From UBA3069 sp050633465 (lineage in GTDB: Bacteria; Pseudomonadota; Alphaproteobacteria; Rhodobacterales; Rhodobacteraceae): DNA of 64,000 nt. The notes under the pieces are model-generated. The model did no database searches. It was not told the origin of the DNA and worked only from the letters and a program-made list of their open reading frames with translations. Below, piece by piece: positions 34,107 to 42,669 of this stretch (position 1 is its first letter; each line of letters starts with the position of its first letter). The DNA is taken from assembly GCA_050633465.1 (NCBI GenBank), contig JBOEGO010000017.1, positions 263,825 to 327,824 of the forward strand. The letters run 5' to 3'. Made by a program: the position numbers and the translations under genes.

Positions 34107-36236
34107 TTACTCTTCCGCTTTCTCCACGACTTCTTCGCCGGTGGCCTGATCAACCATCTTCATGGCCAAACGCACCTTGCCGCGATCATCAAAGCCAAGC
34201 AGCTTGACGAAGACTTCTTGGCCTTCTTTCAGAACATCCGAAGGATGGTTCAAGCGGCGGTTTTCAATCTGGGACACATGGACCAGACCATCGCGCTTGC
34301 CAAAGAAGTTCACGAATGCCCCGAAATCAACGATCTTGACCACAGTGCCTTTGTAAACCTTGCCTTCTTCCGGCTCTGCCACGATCGAATAGATCATGTC
34401 ATATGCCTTCTGGATCGACTCGGCGTTGGCGGATGCAATTTTGATGATACCGTCGTCGTTGATATCAACTTTCGCGCCCGAGGTTTCCACGATTTCGCGG
34501 ATGACCTTACCACCCGAACCGATCACTTCGCGGATTTTATCGGTCGGCACTTGCATCGTTTCGATGCGCGGTGCGTGGGCCGAAAAATCGCCAGCCCCGG
34601 ACAGGGCTTTGTTCATCTCTTGCAGAATGTGCAAACGGCCAGCTTTTGCTTGGGCCAGTGCTTTCTCCATGATCTCGGGCGTGATGCCTGCGACCTTGAT
34701 GTCCATTTGCAAGGAGGTGATGCCGGTTTCGGTGCCTGCAACCTTGAAATCCATGTCGCCCAGGTGGTCTTCGTCACCCAGGATGTCGGTCAGAACCGCA
34801 TAGGATCCGTCGTCTTCCAGGATCAGGCCCATGGCCACACCGGCCACGGCGGATTTCAGCGGAACGCCCGCATCCATCATCGACAGCGAACCGCCACAAA
34901 CCGATGCCATCGACGAAGAGCCGTTGGATTCGGTGATTTCCGACACCAGACGCAGGGTATAGGGGAAATCGGTTGCGGCAGGCAGAACCGCCTGAAGCGC
35001 GCGCCATGCCAGTTTACCATGGCCGATTTCACGACGGCCAGGGCCGCTGACACGACCAACCTCGCCCACCGAATAGGGGGGGAAGTTATAGTGCAGCAGG
35101 AAGTTGGATTTGAAATTGCCGTGCAGCGCGTCGATGAATTGTTCGTCATCGCCGGTGCCCAAAGTGGTCACAACCAAGCCCTGAGTTTCGCCGCGTGTGA
35201 ACAGGGCAGACCCATGGGTGCGTGGCAGCAGGCCGGTTTCGCACTCGATCGCGCGCACCTCATCCAGCGCACGACCGTCGATCCGCTTGCCTTCTTTTAC
35301 CACGGTGCCACGCAGCACAGTGGATTCCAGCTTTTTCAACGCGGAACCCAGATCGGCATCCAGCAGCTGCTCTTCGGTCAGAGCGGCTTTGATGGCGTCT
35401 TTGGCGGCGGTCACAGCGGCAACGCGCTCTTGCTTGTCGGTGATCGCATAGGCGGCGCGCATCTTGTCTTCGCCCGCTGCTTTCACGGCGTCGAACAAGG
35501 CCGAGTAATCCGGAGCAGTGAAATCAAACGGCTCTTTCGCGCAATCTTCGGCCAGATCAATGATCAGGTCGATAACCGGCTGGATCTGCTGGTGGGCAAA
35601 ATTGACTGCGCCCAGCATCTCTTCTTCGGTCAGTTCGTATGCTTCGGATTCAACCATCATCACGGCGTCTTTGGTGCCGGCGACAACCAGATCAAGGCGC
35701 TGTTCGGGGTTGTTGCGCAGGTTTTGCATGTCGTCCACGGTGGGGTTCAACACGTAATCGCCATCCACAAAACCAACGCGGGCGCAGGCGATCGGGCCAC
35801 GGAACGGTGCGCCGGAAATGGTCAACGCGGCCGATGCTGCGATCATCGCCACAACATCGGGATCGTTTTCCAGATCGTGCGACAGCACGGTGCACATCAC
35901 CAGAACTTCGTTTTTGAAGCCGGGCACGAACAGCGGCCGGATCGGACGGTCGATCAGGCGCGCAGTCAGGGTTTCCTTCTCGGTGGGGCGTGCCTCACGT
36001 TTGAAGAAGCCGCCGGGCACTTTACCCGCAGCATAGTATTTTTCTTGGTAATGAACGGTCAGCGGAAAGAAATCCTGACCTTCTTTTTGTTTGCGGGCAA
36101 AGGTCACGTTGGCCATGACCGAGGTTTCACCCAGCGTGGCGATGACAGAGCCATCGGCCTGACGGGCAACCTTGCCCGTTTCCAGTGTCAGCGTTTCATC
36201 GCCCCACTGCATCGTTTTCGTCGTTACGTTAAACAT
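34107..36236 (-). CDS. pnp: polyribonucleotide nucleotidyltransferase (PNPase)
   Basis: PNPase degrades RNA from the 3' end using phosphate, alone or in the degradosome. The 709-residue protein has two RNase PH-like domains. The catalytic region of the second has DILGDEDHLGDMDFKVAG, and FFKREARPTEKETLTARLIDRP lies in the first. A KH domain (about 555-615; PTDKIREVIGSGGKVIREI) and an S1 domain (about 620-690; GKVYKGTVVKIVDFGAFVNFFGKRDGLVHVSQI-like) follow. Length is normal. It lies downstream of rpsO, as in many bacteria, but with a DUF6525 gene between. A GC-rich stem-loop occupies its leader. Confidence 0.97.
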   Translation of the reverse strand: MFNVTTKTMQWGDETLTLETGKVARQADGSVIATLGETSVMANVTFARKQKEGQDFFPLTVHYQEKYYAAGKVPGGFFKREARPTEKETLTARLIDRPIRPLFVPGFKNEVLVMCTVLSHDLENDPDVVAMIAASAALTISGAPFRGPIACARVGFVDGDYVLNPTVDDMQNLRNNPEQRLDLVVAGTKDAVMMVESEAYELTEEEMLGAVNFAHQQIQPVIDLIIDLAEDCAKEPFDFTAPDYSALFDAVKAAGEDKMRAAYAITDKQERVAAVTAAKDAIKAALTEEQLLDADLGSALKKLESTVLRGTVVKEGKRIDGRALDEVRAIECETGLLPRTHGSALFTRGETQGLVVTTLGTGDDEQFIDALHGNFKSNFLLHYNFPPYSVGEVGRVSGPGRREIGHGKLAWRALQAVLPAATDFPYTLRLVSEITESNGSSSMASVCGGSLSMMDAGVPLKSAVAGVAMGLILEDDGSYAVLTDILGDEDHLGDMDFKVAGTETGITSLQMDIKVAGITPEIMEKALAQAKAGRLHILQEMNKALSGAGDFSAHAPRIETMQVPTDKIREVIGSGGKVIREIVETSGAKVDINDDGIIKIASANAESIQKAYDMIYSIVAEPEEGKVYKGTVVKIVDFGAFVNFFGKRDGLVHVSQIENRRLNHPSDVLKEGQEVFVKLLGFDDRGKVRLAMKMVDQATGEEVVEKAEE

Positions 36237-36252
36237 CTATCGTTTCCTATCA

Positions 36253-36281
36253 GGGGGCACTCCCGGCCTTCCGGGTCCCCC
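36253..36281 (-). promoter_or_regulatory. stem-loop in the pnp leader
   Basis: Just upstream of the pnp start the transcript can fold into GGGGG/CCCCC (outer) and CCCGG-CCTT-CCGGG (inner) with a small asymmetric internal loop. In E. coli a pnp leader hairpin is cut by RNase III and lets PNPase repress its own mRNA. A similar role here is inference; the hairpin itself is seen. Confidence 0.55.
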
Positions 36282-36352
36282 GTTTTGCATAGCGGCCCCA
36301 TTGCCGCCGACCCCTTTCATCATGTCATGCGCCGGGGTCAGGGCGTCACGTC

Positions 36353-36670
36353 TCAGATGGATGGGCGCATACACGGTTTTGGTGCGGAATGAAAGACAAA
36401 GCAGGCGTCGCGGGCCAGCATGCGATTTTCCACCATCGACAAACGTCGAAGCGCCTGTTGCGGGGTTTCACCACGTGCCAGAGCAGACTGGAAAAGCGCC
36501 AGACAAGATGCGGGCGACCATGGGCGTTTCGCCTCTGCCAGCCATTCGCGCAGGATCGCAGGCGCAGTATCATAGGTCTGCATCGGGTCAGTGTCTCGGG
36601 GCCGAAGGCGTATGCGCGTCGCGCCACGATTGCATGGTGGATGTGAAGTTGCGGGATGGTATCGCGTCAT
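36353..36670 (-). CDS. DUF6525 family protein
   Basis: The 105-residue protein contains DTDPMQTYDTAPAILREWLAEA, RPWSPASCLALFQSALARGETPQQALRRL and MLARD, the pattern of a small uncharacterised family I recall from Rhodobacteraceae near rpsO/pnp. The ATG at 36670 keeps a GATRIRLRPRDTDPM stretch that also fits the family; a shorter start at 36583 (MQTYD) is possible. Function is unknown. It lies between rpsO and pnp, and an AT-rich palindrome sits 31 bases upstream of its start. Confidence 0.68.
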   Translation of the reverse strand: MTRYHPATSHPPCNRGATRIRLRPRDTDPMQTYDTAPAILREWLAEAKRPWSPASCLALFQSALARGETPQQALRRLSMVENRMLARDACFVFHSAPKPCMRPSI

Positions 36671-36700
36671 GGGGCCGGTTCCGTGGATTAAAAATTATGT

Positions 36701-36714
36701 TATGTTATAACATA
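36701..36714. promoter_or_regulatory. 14-bp AT-rich palindrome, Zur-box-like
   Basis: TATGTTATAACATA is a perfect palindrome in the only strongly AT-rich stretch between rpsO and the DUF6525 gene. Its ATGTTATAACAT core resembles the operator of the zinc regulator Zur in proteobacteria. It is 31-44 bases upstream of the DUF6525 start, where it could block a promoter. The regulator identity is inferred from motif resemblance only. Confidence 0.45.
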
Positions 36715-36763
36715 TTATTTCAATCAAGACTCAGGCCAATAGCTTTGCAAAAGAGCGGAAAAT

Positions 36764-36793
36764 AAAAAAACGCCCGCTTGATACAAGCGGGCG
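36764..36793 (-). terminator. rho-independent terminator of rpsO
   Basis: On the minus strand a perfect 10-bp stem (CGCCCGCTTG / CAAGCGGGCG) with a 3-base loop is followed by seven T residues, 26 bases after the rpsO stop. It separates rpsO from DUF6525/pnp, so pnp may depend on its own promoter or read-through. Confidence 0.93.
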
Positions 36794-36819
36794 CTTCCTG
36801 AATTCCGGCGCGGCGCGGG

Positions 36820-37089
36820 TTAGCGGCGCAGGCCCAGACGACCGATAAGCGAGGTGTAACGGCCCTCGTCCTTGGCTTTCAGGTAATCCAGCAATTTGCG
36901 GCGCTGCGCGACCATTTTCAAAAGCCCACGACGACCGTGGTTGTCTTTTTTGTGGGTTTTGAAATGTTCGGTCAGGGTCGCAATACGCGAGGACAGAATG
37001 GCAACCTGCACTTCGGGCGAACCGGTGTCGCCTTCTTTGGTGCCGTATTCCTTCATCACGCGGGCTTTTTCTTCAACAGTGATCGACAT
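36820..37089 (-). CDS. rpsO: 30S ribosomal protein S15
   Basis: The 89-residue protein matches S15 in full: EKARVMKEYGTKEGDTGSPEVQVAIL, LTEHFKTHKKDNHGRRGLL, RRKLLDYLK, LIGRLGLRR. S15 binds 16S rRNA helices 20-22 early in small-subunit assembly. It is flanked by an RTX-repeat protein gene upstream and a strong terminator downstream. Confidence 0.98.
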   Translation of the reverse strand: MSITVEEKARVMKEYGTKEGDTGSPEVQVAILSSRIATLTEHFKTHKKDNHGRRGLLKMVAQRRKLLDYLKAKDEGRYTSLIGRLGLRR

Positions 37090-37233
37090 CGGTATCTCCT
37101 ATATCAAAGGGTTGGGGCGCAAGCCGGGATGTCGTCCAGCAAGGTCCATAGAATCGCAGCAGGGTTTCAAACAGATTCCCAGCAGCGATGCGCGCGTATA
37201 GGGGGATTCCCCCACCATAGCAAAGGAAAAAGC

Positions 37234-38175
37234 CTAGCCCGCCATCAGAGTGGCGAAATCAGTATTGGAAATAAGGGTGATCTGATCCAGCGTCAGCCCA
37301 TCGGCCCCGCCCAGGGTTGCCACCTGTTGCCCATCCACCATCAGGCTGAATGTGCCCTGGCCATCGTCGGTCAGGGTCACATCAGGTTCGGTGCCATCAT
37401 CGTTGAAAACCACCATCAGACTATCCTCGGCCGGATCGAAATCCTGCACGTCTGTCGGGCTGGTAATCCAGTCGCCCAGCACAACGGTATCAGCCCCGGA
37501 CCCCGTGTGAACGGTGTCATAGCTGCCCGCCACGATTTCATCATCGTCATCACCACCGTTCAGAAAATCGGCGTCATTTGAATCACTTAGGTCAGCATTG
37601 ATACCCAATAGCGCGTCATCCCCCGCGCCGCCGAACAGGGTATCAGCCCCCGCACCACCATCCATTGCATCGTCGCCATCGTTGCCATGCAGCGCATCAT
37701 CGCCGTCACCGCCGCGCAACTGGTCATCGCCCATGCCGCCGATCAGGCTGTCGTCGCCGTCTTCGCCCATCAGGGTGTCATCACCCATATAGCCGTTCAA
37801 TTCGTCATTGCCGATGCCGCCAAACAACAGGTCATTGGCATCTTCTCCGCGCAGGGTATCGGCCCCGTCGCCGCCCATCAGGGTATCGTCACCTTCGCCG
37901 CCGCGCAGGTCGTCATCGCCATCTTCGCCCATCACACTGTCGTCGCCTTCGGCCCCGTCCAGTTGATCGTCACCCGCGCCGCCCGATATCGCCTCGTCTG
38001 CGTCGGTGCCATCAAGCACGTCATCCCCATCGGTGCCATCCAGCAGGTCCAGATCTTTGGCCTCGTCCGACATGTCATCGGGCGTGTCGGGTTGTTCATC
38101 AGAAAACAGCGCGTCAAACCCCACAAAAGCAGCGCCCAGCACCATCGCACCCATCATTCCGGCCAATAAAAGCAT
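37234..38175 (-). CDS. membrane-anchored RTX (hemolysin-type calcium-binding repeat) protein
   Basis: The 313-residue acidic protein begins with a hydrophobic segment (1-20, MLLLAGMMGAMVLGAAFVGF), then an acidic spacer and sixteen consecutive nine-residue repeats (about 45-188) of the form LxGGxGDDx, which bind Ca2+ as a parallel beta roll. The C-terminal region (about 200-313) is non-repetitive. RTX proteins are usually exported by type I secretion; no ABC/HlyD/TolC genes are near, and the N-terminal anchor is unusual for that route. It sits between DUF5665 and rpsO in an otherwise translation-related cluster. Function is unknown. Confidence 0.87.
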   Translation of the reverse strand: MLLLAGMMGAMVLGAAFVGFDALFSDEQPDTPDDMSDEAKDLDLLDGTDGDDVLDGTDADEAISGGAGDDQLDGAEGDDSVMGEDGDDDLRGGEGDDTLMGGDGADTLRGEDANDLLFGGIGNDELNGYMGDDTLMGEDGDDSLIGGMGDDQLRGGDGDDALHGNDGDDAMDGGAGADTLFGGAGDDALLGINADLSDSNDADFLNGGDDDDEIVAGSYDTVHTGSGADTVVLGDWITSPTDVQDFDPAEDSLMVVFNDDGTEPDVTLTDDGQGTFSLMVDGQQVATLGGADGLTLDQITLISNTDFATLMAG

Positions 38176-38322
38176 CGTTCAAATCCCAACCATAACCCCA
38201 AGACGATATTCCCCAAACCAGAATGCCCGCGGCACGCCCTTTGGGTCAAACCTAATAAGATTAATCAGTTAACCGTTCTATAAGATCACTGTGGCAATTC
38301 GATGGAATTCCGTTTCAGGCAC

Positions 38323-38634
38323 CTACTGCAACCCGACACGGATCATTTCAGCGATCTGCGTGGCCCAATTGCCGACGACCGGCAGAAATTCGATCTGCGA
38401 TAACCAAAACGCAAGGATCGACACCAGCGCCGTCGCCCCCACAACCGATCCCAACCCGAATGCCAACCCCCGCATAAACTGGAAAAACACCAGACGCGGC
38501 ACCGAATTATGCAGTTTCACAAAGCGATGCCCGTTCAGCAGGCGCACCTCATCTGTCAAACTGTCAAGCGAGGTGATGATTTCCTCGGCTGTGACATGGC
38601 GCACGGTTTTTTCTTGCGGATTCAGGTCTGACAT
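38323..38634 (-). CDS. DUF5665 domain-containing membrane protein
   Basis: The 103-residue protein has a soluble N-terminal half with LTDEVRLLNGHRFVKLHNS and one or two membrane segments (about 48-80: FMRGLAFGLGSVVGATALVSILAFWL). The pattern matches DUF5665, a family without assigned function. It starts 18 bases after the stop of the DUF1643 gene and is probably co-transcribed. The 147 bases between it and the RTX gene show no clear signal. Confidence 0.82.
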   Translation of the reverse strand: MSDLNPQEKTVRHVTAEEIITSLDSLTDEVRLLNGHRFVKLHNSVPRLVFFQFMRGLAFGLGSVVGATALVSILAFWLSQIEFLPVVGNWATQIAEMIRVGLQ

Positions 38635-38652
38635 GGGTTGGCCTTTTTGGGG

Positions 38653-39168
38653 TTAGCCTATTGGAAACCACAGCCTGGGCTGCTCTGAATAAGCAATATA
38701 AAGCGGATGCTTGGGATGACCATCCTTGGTCAGGCCCAAATGATGCACGGGGGTCTGCGTGCCGCGCAACAGGGTTTCCACCGCCGCACCGCGCTGCATA
38801 TGCGCACCATGCGTGCCCCATGCGGCGATGATCCGGTCGGCCCAGTCGCAGCCTTCCAGAATGGCCGCATCATTCGCGGGCCCCACCGGATCAGCGGCGG
38901 CACGCATTTTGCGCGGGTCAGTGTCGCGCCAGGCGAAAATATTGGTCACGCGAAACCCGCCAAAACCCAATGCACGCGCACGCCGTTCGCAGCGTTCAAC
39001 CGTTGGGTCATTCTGCACTTCGGTTGCGGTCGACGGGTTCAGCATCACGAACAGCGCCCTATCCCCGGCATCATCCCACACACGGGTCAGGCCATAGCGA
39101 TACAGCTCGCAGTCCGAATAAACCGCAGTTGAGCGGGCATCGCCCTTCTGGAAATCACGCGAAATCAT
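38653..39168 (-). CDS. DUF1643 domain-containing protein
   Basis: The 171-residue protein has the DUF1643 pattern: YRYGLTRVWD, LFVMLNPSTATEVQNDPTVERCERRA, VTNIFAWRDTDPRKM, and AAWGTHG. The family is widespread and uncharacterised. The motif layout looks enzyme-like, but no reaction is known. ATG 39168 begins the conserved region; truB ends 31 bases upstream, so it belongs to the rbfA-truB transcript. Confidence 0.86.
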   Translation of the reverse strand: MISRDFQKGDARSTAVYSDCELYRYGLTRVWDDAGDRALFVMLNPSTATEVQNDPTVERCERRARALGFGGFRVTNIFAWRDTDPRKMRAAADPVGPANDAAILEGCDWADRIIAAWGTHGAHMQRGAAVETLLRGTQTPVHHLGLTKDGHPKHPLYIAYSEQPRLWFPIG

Positions 39169-39199
39169 GCGGTTACCTTGCCGCAGTGCAGGATCGCAA

Positions 39200-40117
39200 T
39201 CAACCCTCCCCGCCAAGATTGAACACGCGGGACGGGTGCAATTCGCCGCCCTTGAACACACCTACGGCCACAGCCCGCCCCTGAAACGAGGCCCAGCATT
39301 CATCGCCATATTCCACATCAGATGCGATCACCATGCCGGGGTTGCCATTGCGCAAACGGGCCGCGCCTTGTTCGGTCGCCTTGACCTCGGGCAAGTCGGC
39401 CAAACCGATTTCCAGCGGCTGGATAAACGCATCCAGTTCCGGCGTGCGCGCCAGTTCATCGACCTTGTCCAGCGTAATCCCGTCCTCTGCATCAAACGGG
39501 CCGGACCAGATACGGCGCAGCCACGCGACATGACCATAACACCCCAATACCGCCCCCAGATCCCGTGCGATCGAACGCACATAACCGCCCTTGCCACAGG
39601 TCATATCCAATACCACCGTATCGGCGTCGGGGCGGTCCTCCATCAACAGCTCCTCAACCCACAAGGGGCGGGGCTGCACCTCGAAATCCTCGCCGTCACG
39701 GGCAAGTTTATAGGCGCGCTGCCCGTCGATTTTCACGGCTGAAAATTTAGGTGGAACCTGCATGATATCACCCAGGAACGCAGGCAGCGCCGCCTTTATC
39801 TCCGCGTCCGTGGGGCGCGCGTCAGACTGCGAAACCACCTCGCCCTCGGCATCATCGGTATTGGTCGCCGCCCCCAAACGCACGGCGAAACGGTATGATT
39901 TCAACGCGTCCGTGATATAGGGAACGGTCTTGGTCGCCTCGCCCAGTGCCACGGCCAACACGCCGGTTGCATCGGGATCCAGCGTGCCCGCATGGCCCGC
40001 CTTATTGGCATTCAGCGCCCAGCGCACCTTGTTCACGACCGAAGTCGAGGTAATGCCCGCAGGCTTGTCCACCACGATCCAGCCCGAAATATCGCGACCC
40101 TTGCGCTTGCGCCCCAT
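39200..40117 (-). CDS. truB: tRNA pseudouridine(55) synthase
   Basis: TruB makes pseudouridine 55 in the T-loop of tRNAs. The 305-residue protein has GWIVVDKPAGITST, the catalytic Asp motif HAGTLDPDATGVL, the YRF segment, VPPKFSAVKIDGQRAYKLAR and CGKGGYVRSIARDLG. ATG 40117 (MGRKRKGRD) is chosen over an ATG seven codons upstream, with AAGGGG nearby. It lies in the conserved rbfA - truB - rpsO - pnp order. Confidence 0.96.
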   Translation of the reverse strand: MGRKRKGRDISGWIVVDKPAGITSTSVVNKVRWALNANKAGHAGTLDPDATGVLAVALGEATKTVPYITDALKSYRFAVRLGAATNTDDAEGEVVSQSDARPTDAEIKAALPAFLGDIMQVPPKFSAVKIDGQRAYKLARDGEDFEVQPRPLWVEELLMEDRPDADTVVLDMTCGKGGYVRSIARDLGAVLGCYGHVAWLRRIWSGPFDAEDGITLDKVDELARTPELDAFIQPLEIGLADLPEVKATEQGAARLRNGNPGMVIASDVEYGDECWASFQGRAVAVGVFKGGELHPSRVFNLGGEG

Positions 40118-40192
40118 GACATGCCCCTTGATTAGCAAAACCGCGAGTTAGCCGCTTGGCCCGCCCCTGTCAAACCACAGCACAGGCCTTGG

Positions 40193-40214
40193 CTTTTTCT
40201 TGGTAAAAATACTC
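40193..40214 (-). repeat. dispersed gene-end element (copy on minus strand)
   Basis: Reads GAGTATTTTTACCAAG followed by AAAAAG on the minus strand, 34 bases after the stop of the phosphodiester glycosidase gene. It matches the copy at 43965-43986 at 21 of 22 positions. Confidence 0.7.
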
Positions 40215-40247
40215 ATTGCACCGCATCGGCCACAGCATGATACGCCG

Positions 40248-40970
40248 CTATTCGACCACACCCACAATCGGACCCATCGGAAAACCGGCATCATCACGTT
40301 TCAGCAAAGGCGCATAAAGCCGCGAAATATTGCCATCAAAATACAACGCATTGGGCAATTTCAAAACATCGCGAAACACCGTGCCAAATTCGTGGAACGT
40401 CACCGCATTGTTCGAAATCACGAACACCGCACGTTGCCCGTCCGCAGATGTGCCAACCCCGTTGCGAACATAACGCGAGGTGCTGTCAGGCAGAAATCGC
40501 GGATGCAGCGCGCCGTCGATCACCAACATGGGGCCGGATTGGCTGGCCGCCTTGCATTGCACTGCATCACGCGCAAACTGCTTGGTTTCCACAACATCGG
40601 CGCGCCCGTCACCAATGCAAAATACCCCATTCGGCAGCAGCCCGAAATTGCCCGGCCCCGCGCGGGTGATCAGGGGCTGGATCACGGTTTCACCCTCGGA
40701 ATATAACCCGACCGGCGCACGGTCGGCGTGATACATCCCCGCATTCATGGCAAAAACCAACCGCTTGCCATCCCTGGCCAAGGCATCGTTGATCGGGGCA
40801 AATCCGCCCCAAACACGTGCCTCTTCCTGAAACAGGAACAGGCGTAAATCCTCTGTGCCCGAATCAACTTCGCATATGGTGTATTGATTGCCCGCGTGGC
40901 TTTGGTCCCTGCACTCCACAGCCACAACAGGCGCGGCCCACAGCATTGGCAACAGGAACAGCGCCCGCAC
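40248..40970 (-). CDS. phosphodiester glycosidase (NAGPA/DUF2233) family protein
   Basis: The 240-residue secreted protein has a signal peptide (VRALFLLPMLWAAPVVA) and the NAGPA-like core: FAMNAGMYHADRAPVGLY, GNFGLLPNGVFCI, QSGPMLVIDG, and FRDVLKLPNALYFDGN near the C-terminus. The family removes sugar residues from phosphodiesters or related linkages, probably in the periplasm here. I start at GTG 40970, since GAGGA lies about 7 bases upstream and the rbfA stop is 4 bases before it; ATG 40946 would cut the signal peptide. Confidence 0.85.
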   Translation of the reverse strand: MRALFLLPMLWAAPVVAVECRDQSHAGNQYTICEVDSGTEDLRLFLFQEEARVWGGFAPINDALARDGKRLVFAMNAGMYHADRAPVGLYSEGETVIQPLITRAGPGNFGLLPNGVFCIGDGRADVVETKQFARDAVQCKAASQSGPMLVIDGALHPRFLPDSTSRYVRNGVGTSADGQRAVFVISNNAVTFHEFGTVFRDVLKLPNALYFDGNISRLYAPLLKRDDAGFPMGPIVGVVE

Positions 40971-40974
40971 GGGG

Positions 40975-41376
40975 CTATTCCTCGGGGTCCAGATCGCGAC
41001 GCACCGCATCCTGCGACAGCAAACGGCGGGTTTCGTCCATCCGGTCAAAGGTATCATCCAGTTGGAAACGCAGCTCGGGCGCATGCTTCAACCCCAGCTT
41101 CTTGCCGATCATGCCACGCATTTCACCAGCGTTGCGGGCCAGCAGCCCGACACATTCATCCTTGCCGATGCCCCCCAGTGGCAAAACAAACACCGTCGCC
41201 ACGCGCAGATCGGATGAAACGCGCACCTCGCCCACGGTGATGGACAGGCGGTTCAGATCAGTATCGTGAATATCGCCACGCAACAGAATATCGGACAGCC
41301 CGCGCCGGATCAGCTCGCCTACGCGCAACTGACGTTGGCCGGGTCCGGCGCTTTCGTTATGTCGGTTCTTTGCCAT
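40975..41376 (-). CDS. rbfA: ribosome-binding factor A
   Basis: RbfA helps late maturation of the 30S subunit. The 133-residue protein has RQLRVGELIRRGLSDILL, RLSITVGEVRVSSDLRVATVFV and LGLKHAPELRFQLDDTFDRMDE. It is the first gene of the minus-strand cluster leading to truB and is divergent from dapB with 91 bases between starts. Confidence 0.95.
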   Translation of the reverse strand: MAKNRHNESAGPGQRQLRVGELIRRGLSDILLRGDIHDTDLNRLSITVGEVRVSSDLRVATVFVLPLGGIGKDECVGLLARNAGEMRGMIGKKLGLKHAPELRFQLDDTFDRMDETRRLLSQDAVRRDLDPEE

Positions 41377-41467
41377 GCCGTTGCAAATAGTGCGCCCAAC
41401 GGGCTTTGCCAAGCGGGCAATGGCCCTGTAAAGGGATGAAAACCGATTTAATGCAGGGGAAATGGCC

Positions 41468-42283
41468 ATGACGGGCAAGCCGGGTATCGTGATCACAGGC
41501 GCATCTGGGCGCATGGGGCAAATGCTGATCAACACGGTGCGCGCATCGGACAAGGCCGAATTGGTCGGCGCGCTGGAACGCACAGGCCACCCCTGGGTGG
41601 GTCGCGATCTGGGTGCCTGCATGGGCGGGGCCGATATCGGCGTGACGGTCACCGATGACGCGCTGGATGCGTTTTCACGCGCCCAGGCGGTGATTGATTT
41701 CACAGCCCCCGCCGCCACCGTGGCATTCGCCGCACTGGCCGCTCAGGCCCGCGCCGTGCATGTGATCGGCACCACCGGATTGTCCGATGATGACCTGCTA
41801 AAAATCGAACACGCATCGCATCACGCAGTGATCGTGCGGGCTGGCAACATGAGCCTTGGCGTCAACCTGCTGGTGCAACTGACCAAACAGGTCGCCGCCG
41901 CGCTGGACGAGGATTACGACATCGAGGTCATCGAATCGCACCACCGCCACAAGGTCGATGCGCCATCGGGCACCGCGCTGATGCTGGGACAAGCCGCCGC
42001 AGACGGGCGCAATGTATCGCTGGACGCGGTATCGGACAGGGGTCGCGATGGCATCACCGGCGCACGCGAAAAAGGCCATATCGGATTTCATGCCCTGCGC
42101 GGTGGCGACATCATCGGCGAACATGATGTGATGTTCGCGGCGGATGGCGAACGCATCACCCTGCGCCATGTGGCCAGCGACAGATCGGTATTTGCGCGTG
42201 GTGCGCTTAAGGCGGCACTATGGGGCCAGGATCAAGCTGCGGGCGAATATGACATGCTGGATGTGCTGGGCCTGAAACCCTGA
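41468..42283 (+). CDS. dapB: 4-hydroxy-tetrahydrodipicolinate reductase
   Basis: DapB reduces 4-hydroxy-tetrahydrodipicolinate in lysine and diaminopimelate synthesis. The 271-residue protein has the NAD(P) motif VITGASGRMGQML, VIDFTAPAA, VIGTTG, the substrate-binding ESHHRHKVDAPSGTAL and GEHDVMFAADGERITLRH. Two ATGs exist (41462, 41468); the second lies at better distance from AGGGG. Confidence 0.96.
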   Translation: MTGKPGIVITGASGRMGQMLINTVRASDKAELVGALERTGHPWVGRDLGACMGGADIGVTVTDDALDAFSRAQAVIDFTAPAATVAFAALAAQARAVHVIGTTGLSDDDLLKIEHASHHAVIVRAGNMSLGVNLLVQLTKQVAAALDEDYDIEVIESHHRHKVDAPSGTALMLGQAAADGRNVSLDAVSDRGRDGITGAREKGHIGFHALRGGDIIGEHDVMFAADGERITLRHVASDRSVFARGALKAALWGQDQAAGEYDMLDVLGLKP

Positions 42284-42369
42284 TCACGCAATAAATTCAA
42301 GCACCTGCGCCCGCGCCGCCCCACAGGGAGGCGCCGCAGCCGCGCACGGGCTATCGCCGTGCCGTGCAT

Positions 42370-42390
42370 CTTCATTGTTCTAAAAATACC
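42370..42390 (-). repeat. dispersed gene-end element, variant
   Basis: The minus strand reads GGTATTTTTAGAACAATGAA, after an imperfect GC-rich hairpin (about 42393-42418), just past the stop of the DUF1674 gene. The TATTTTT core and position match the copies at 40193 and 43965. Confidence 0.55.
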
Positions 42391-42421
42391 TGAACGCTGC
42401 GCCAGCGGCAGGCGCTGCGCA

Positions 42422-42601
42422 TCAGAAATCTACAGCGATGCCTTTTCTTTCCCAATCGCCAAACCGCACTGGTTCGGGGCCGTCGCGCCCGCCCAACTCG
42501 GTTGGCAGTCTGGTTTCGGCCTCTTTTCGGCGGCGCTCTTCGGCCTCGGCCAATGCGCGTTGGGCCGCAGGAGGCAGGTCTTTACTCGGTTGGTCGTTCA
42601 T
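42422..42601 (-). CDS. DUF1674 / SDHAF4-type succinate dehydrogenase assembly factor
   Basis: The 59-residue protein has the family's C-terminal signature: PTELGGRDGPEPVRFGDWERKGIAVDF. The mitochondrial relative SDHAF4 assists flavinylation and stability of SdhA. The bacterial role is assumed similar. ATG 42601 begins a Pro/Ala/Glu-rich N-terminus (RALAEAEERRRKE). It is divergent from the RsmB gene by 68 bases. Confidence 0.87.
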   Translation of the reverse strand: MNDQPSKDLPPAAQRALAEAEERRRKEAETRLPTELGGRDGPEPVRFGDWERKGIAVDF

Positions 42602-42669
42602 CGCTCTCTTCCTTGGCAGGGCTGACACTGATATAGGCCCGATCCATCGCAGAGCCAAGGACCAGACAT

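Noticed and set aside
34218..36392. Very long plus-strand open frame opposite pnp
   Set aside because: It is the antisense of a fully conserved PNPase gene; the translation is rich in His/Arg/Gly/Gln with no family motif.
37687..38169. Plus-strand frame opposite the RTX repeats, looking repetitive
   Set aside because: The repetition is the complement of the nonapeptide-coding repeats.
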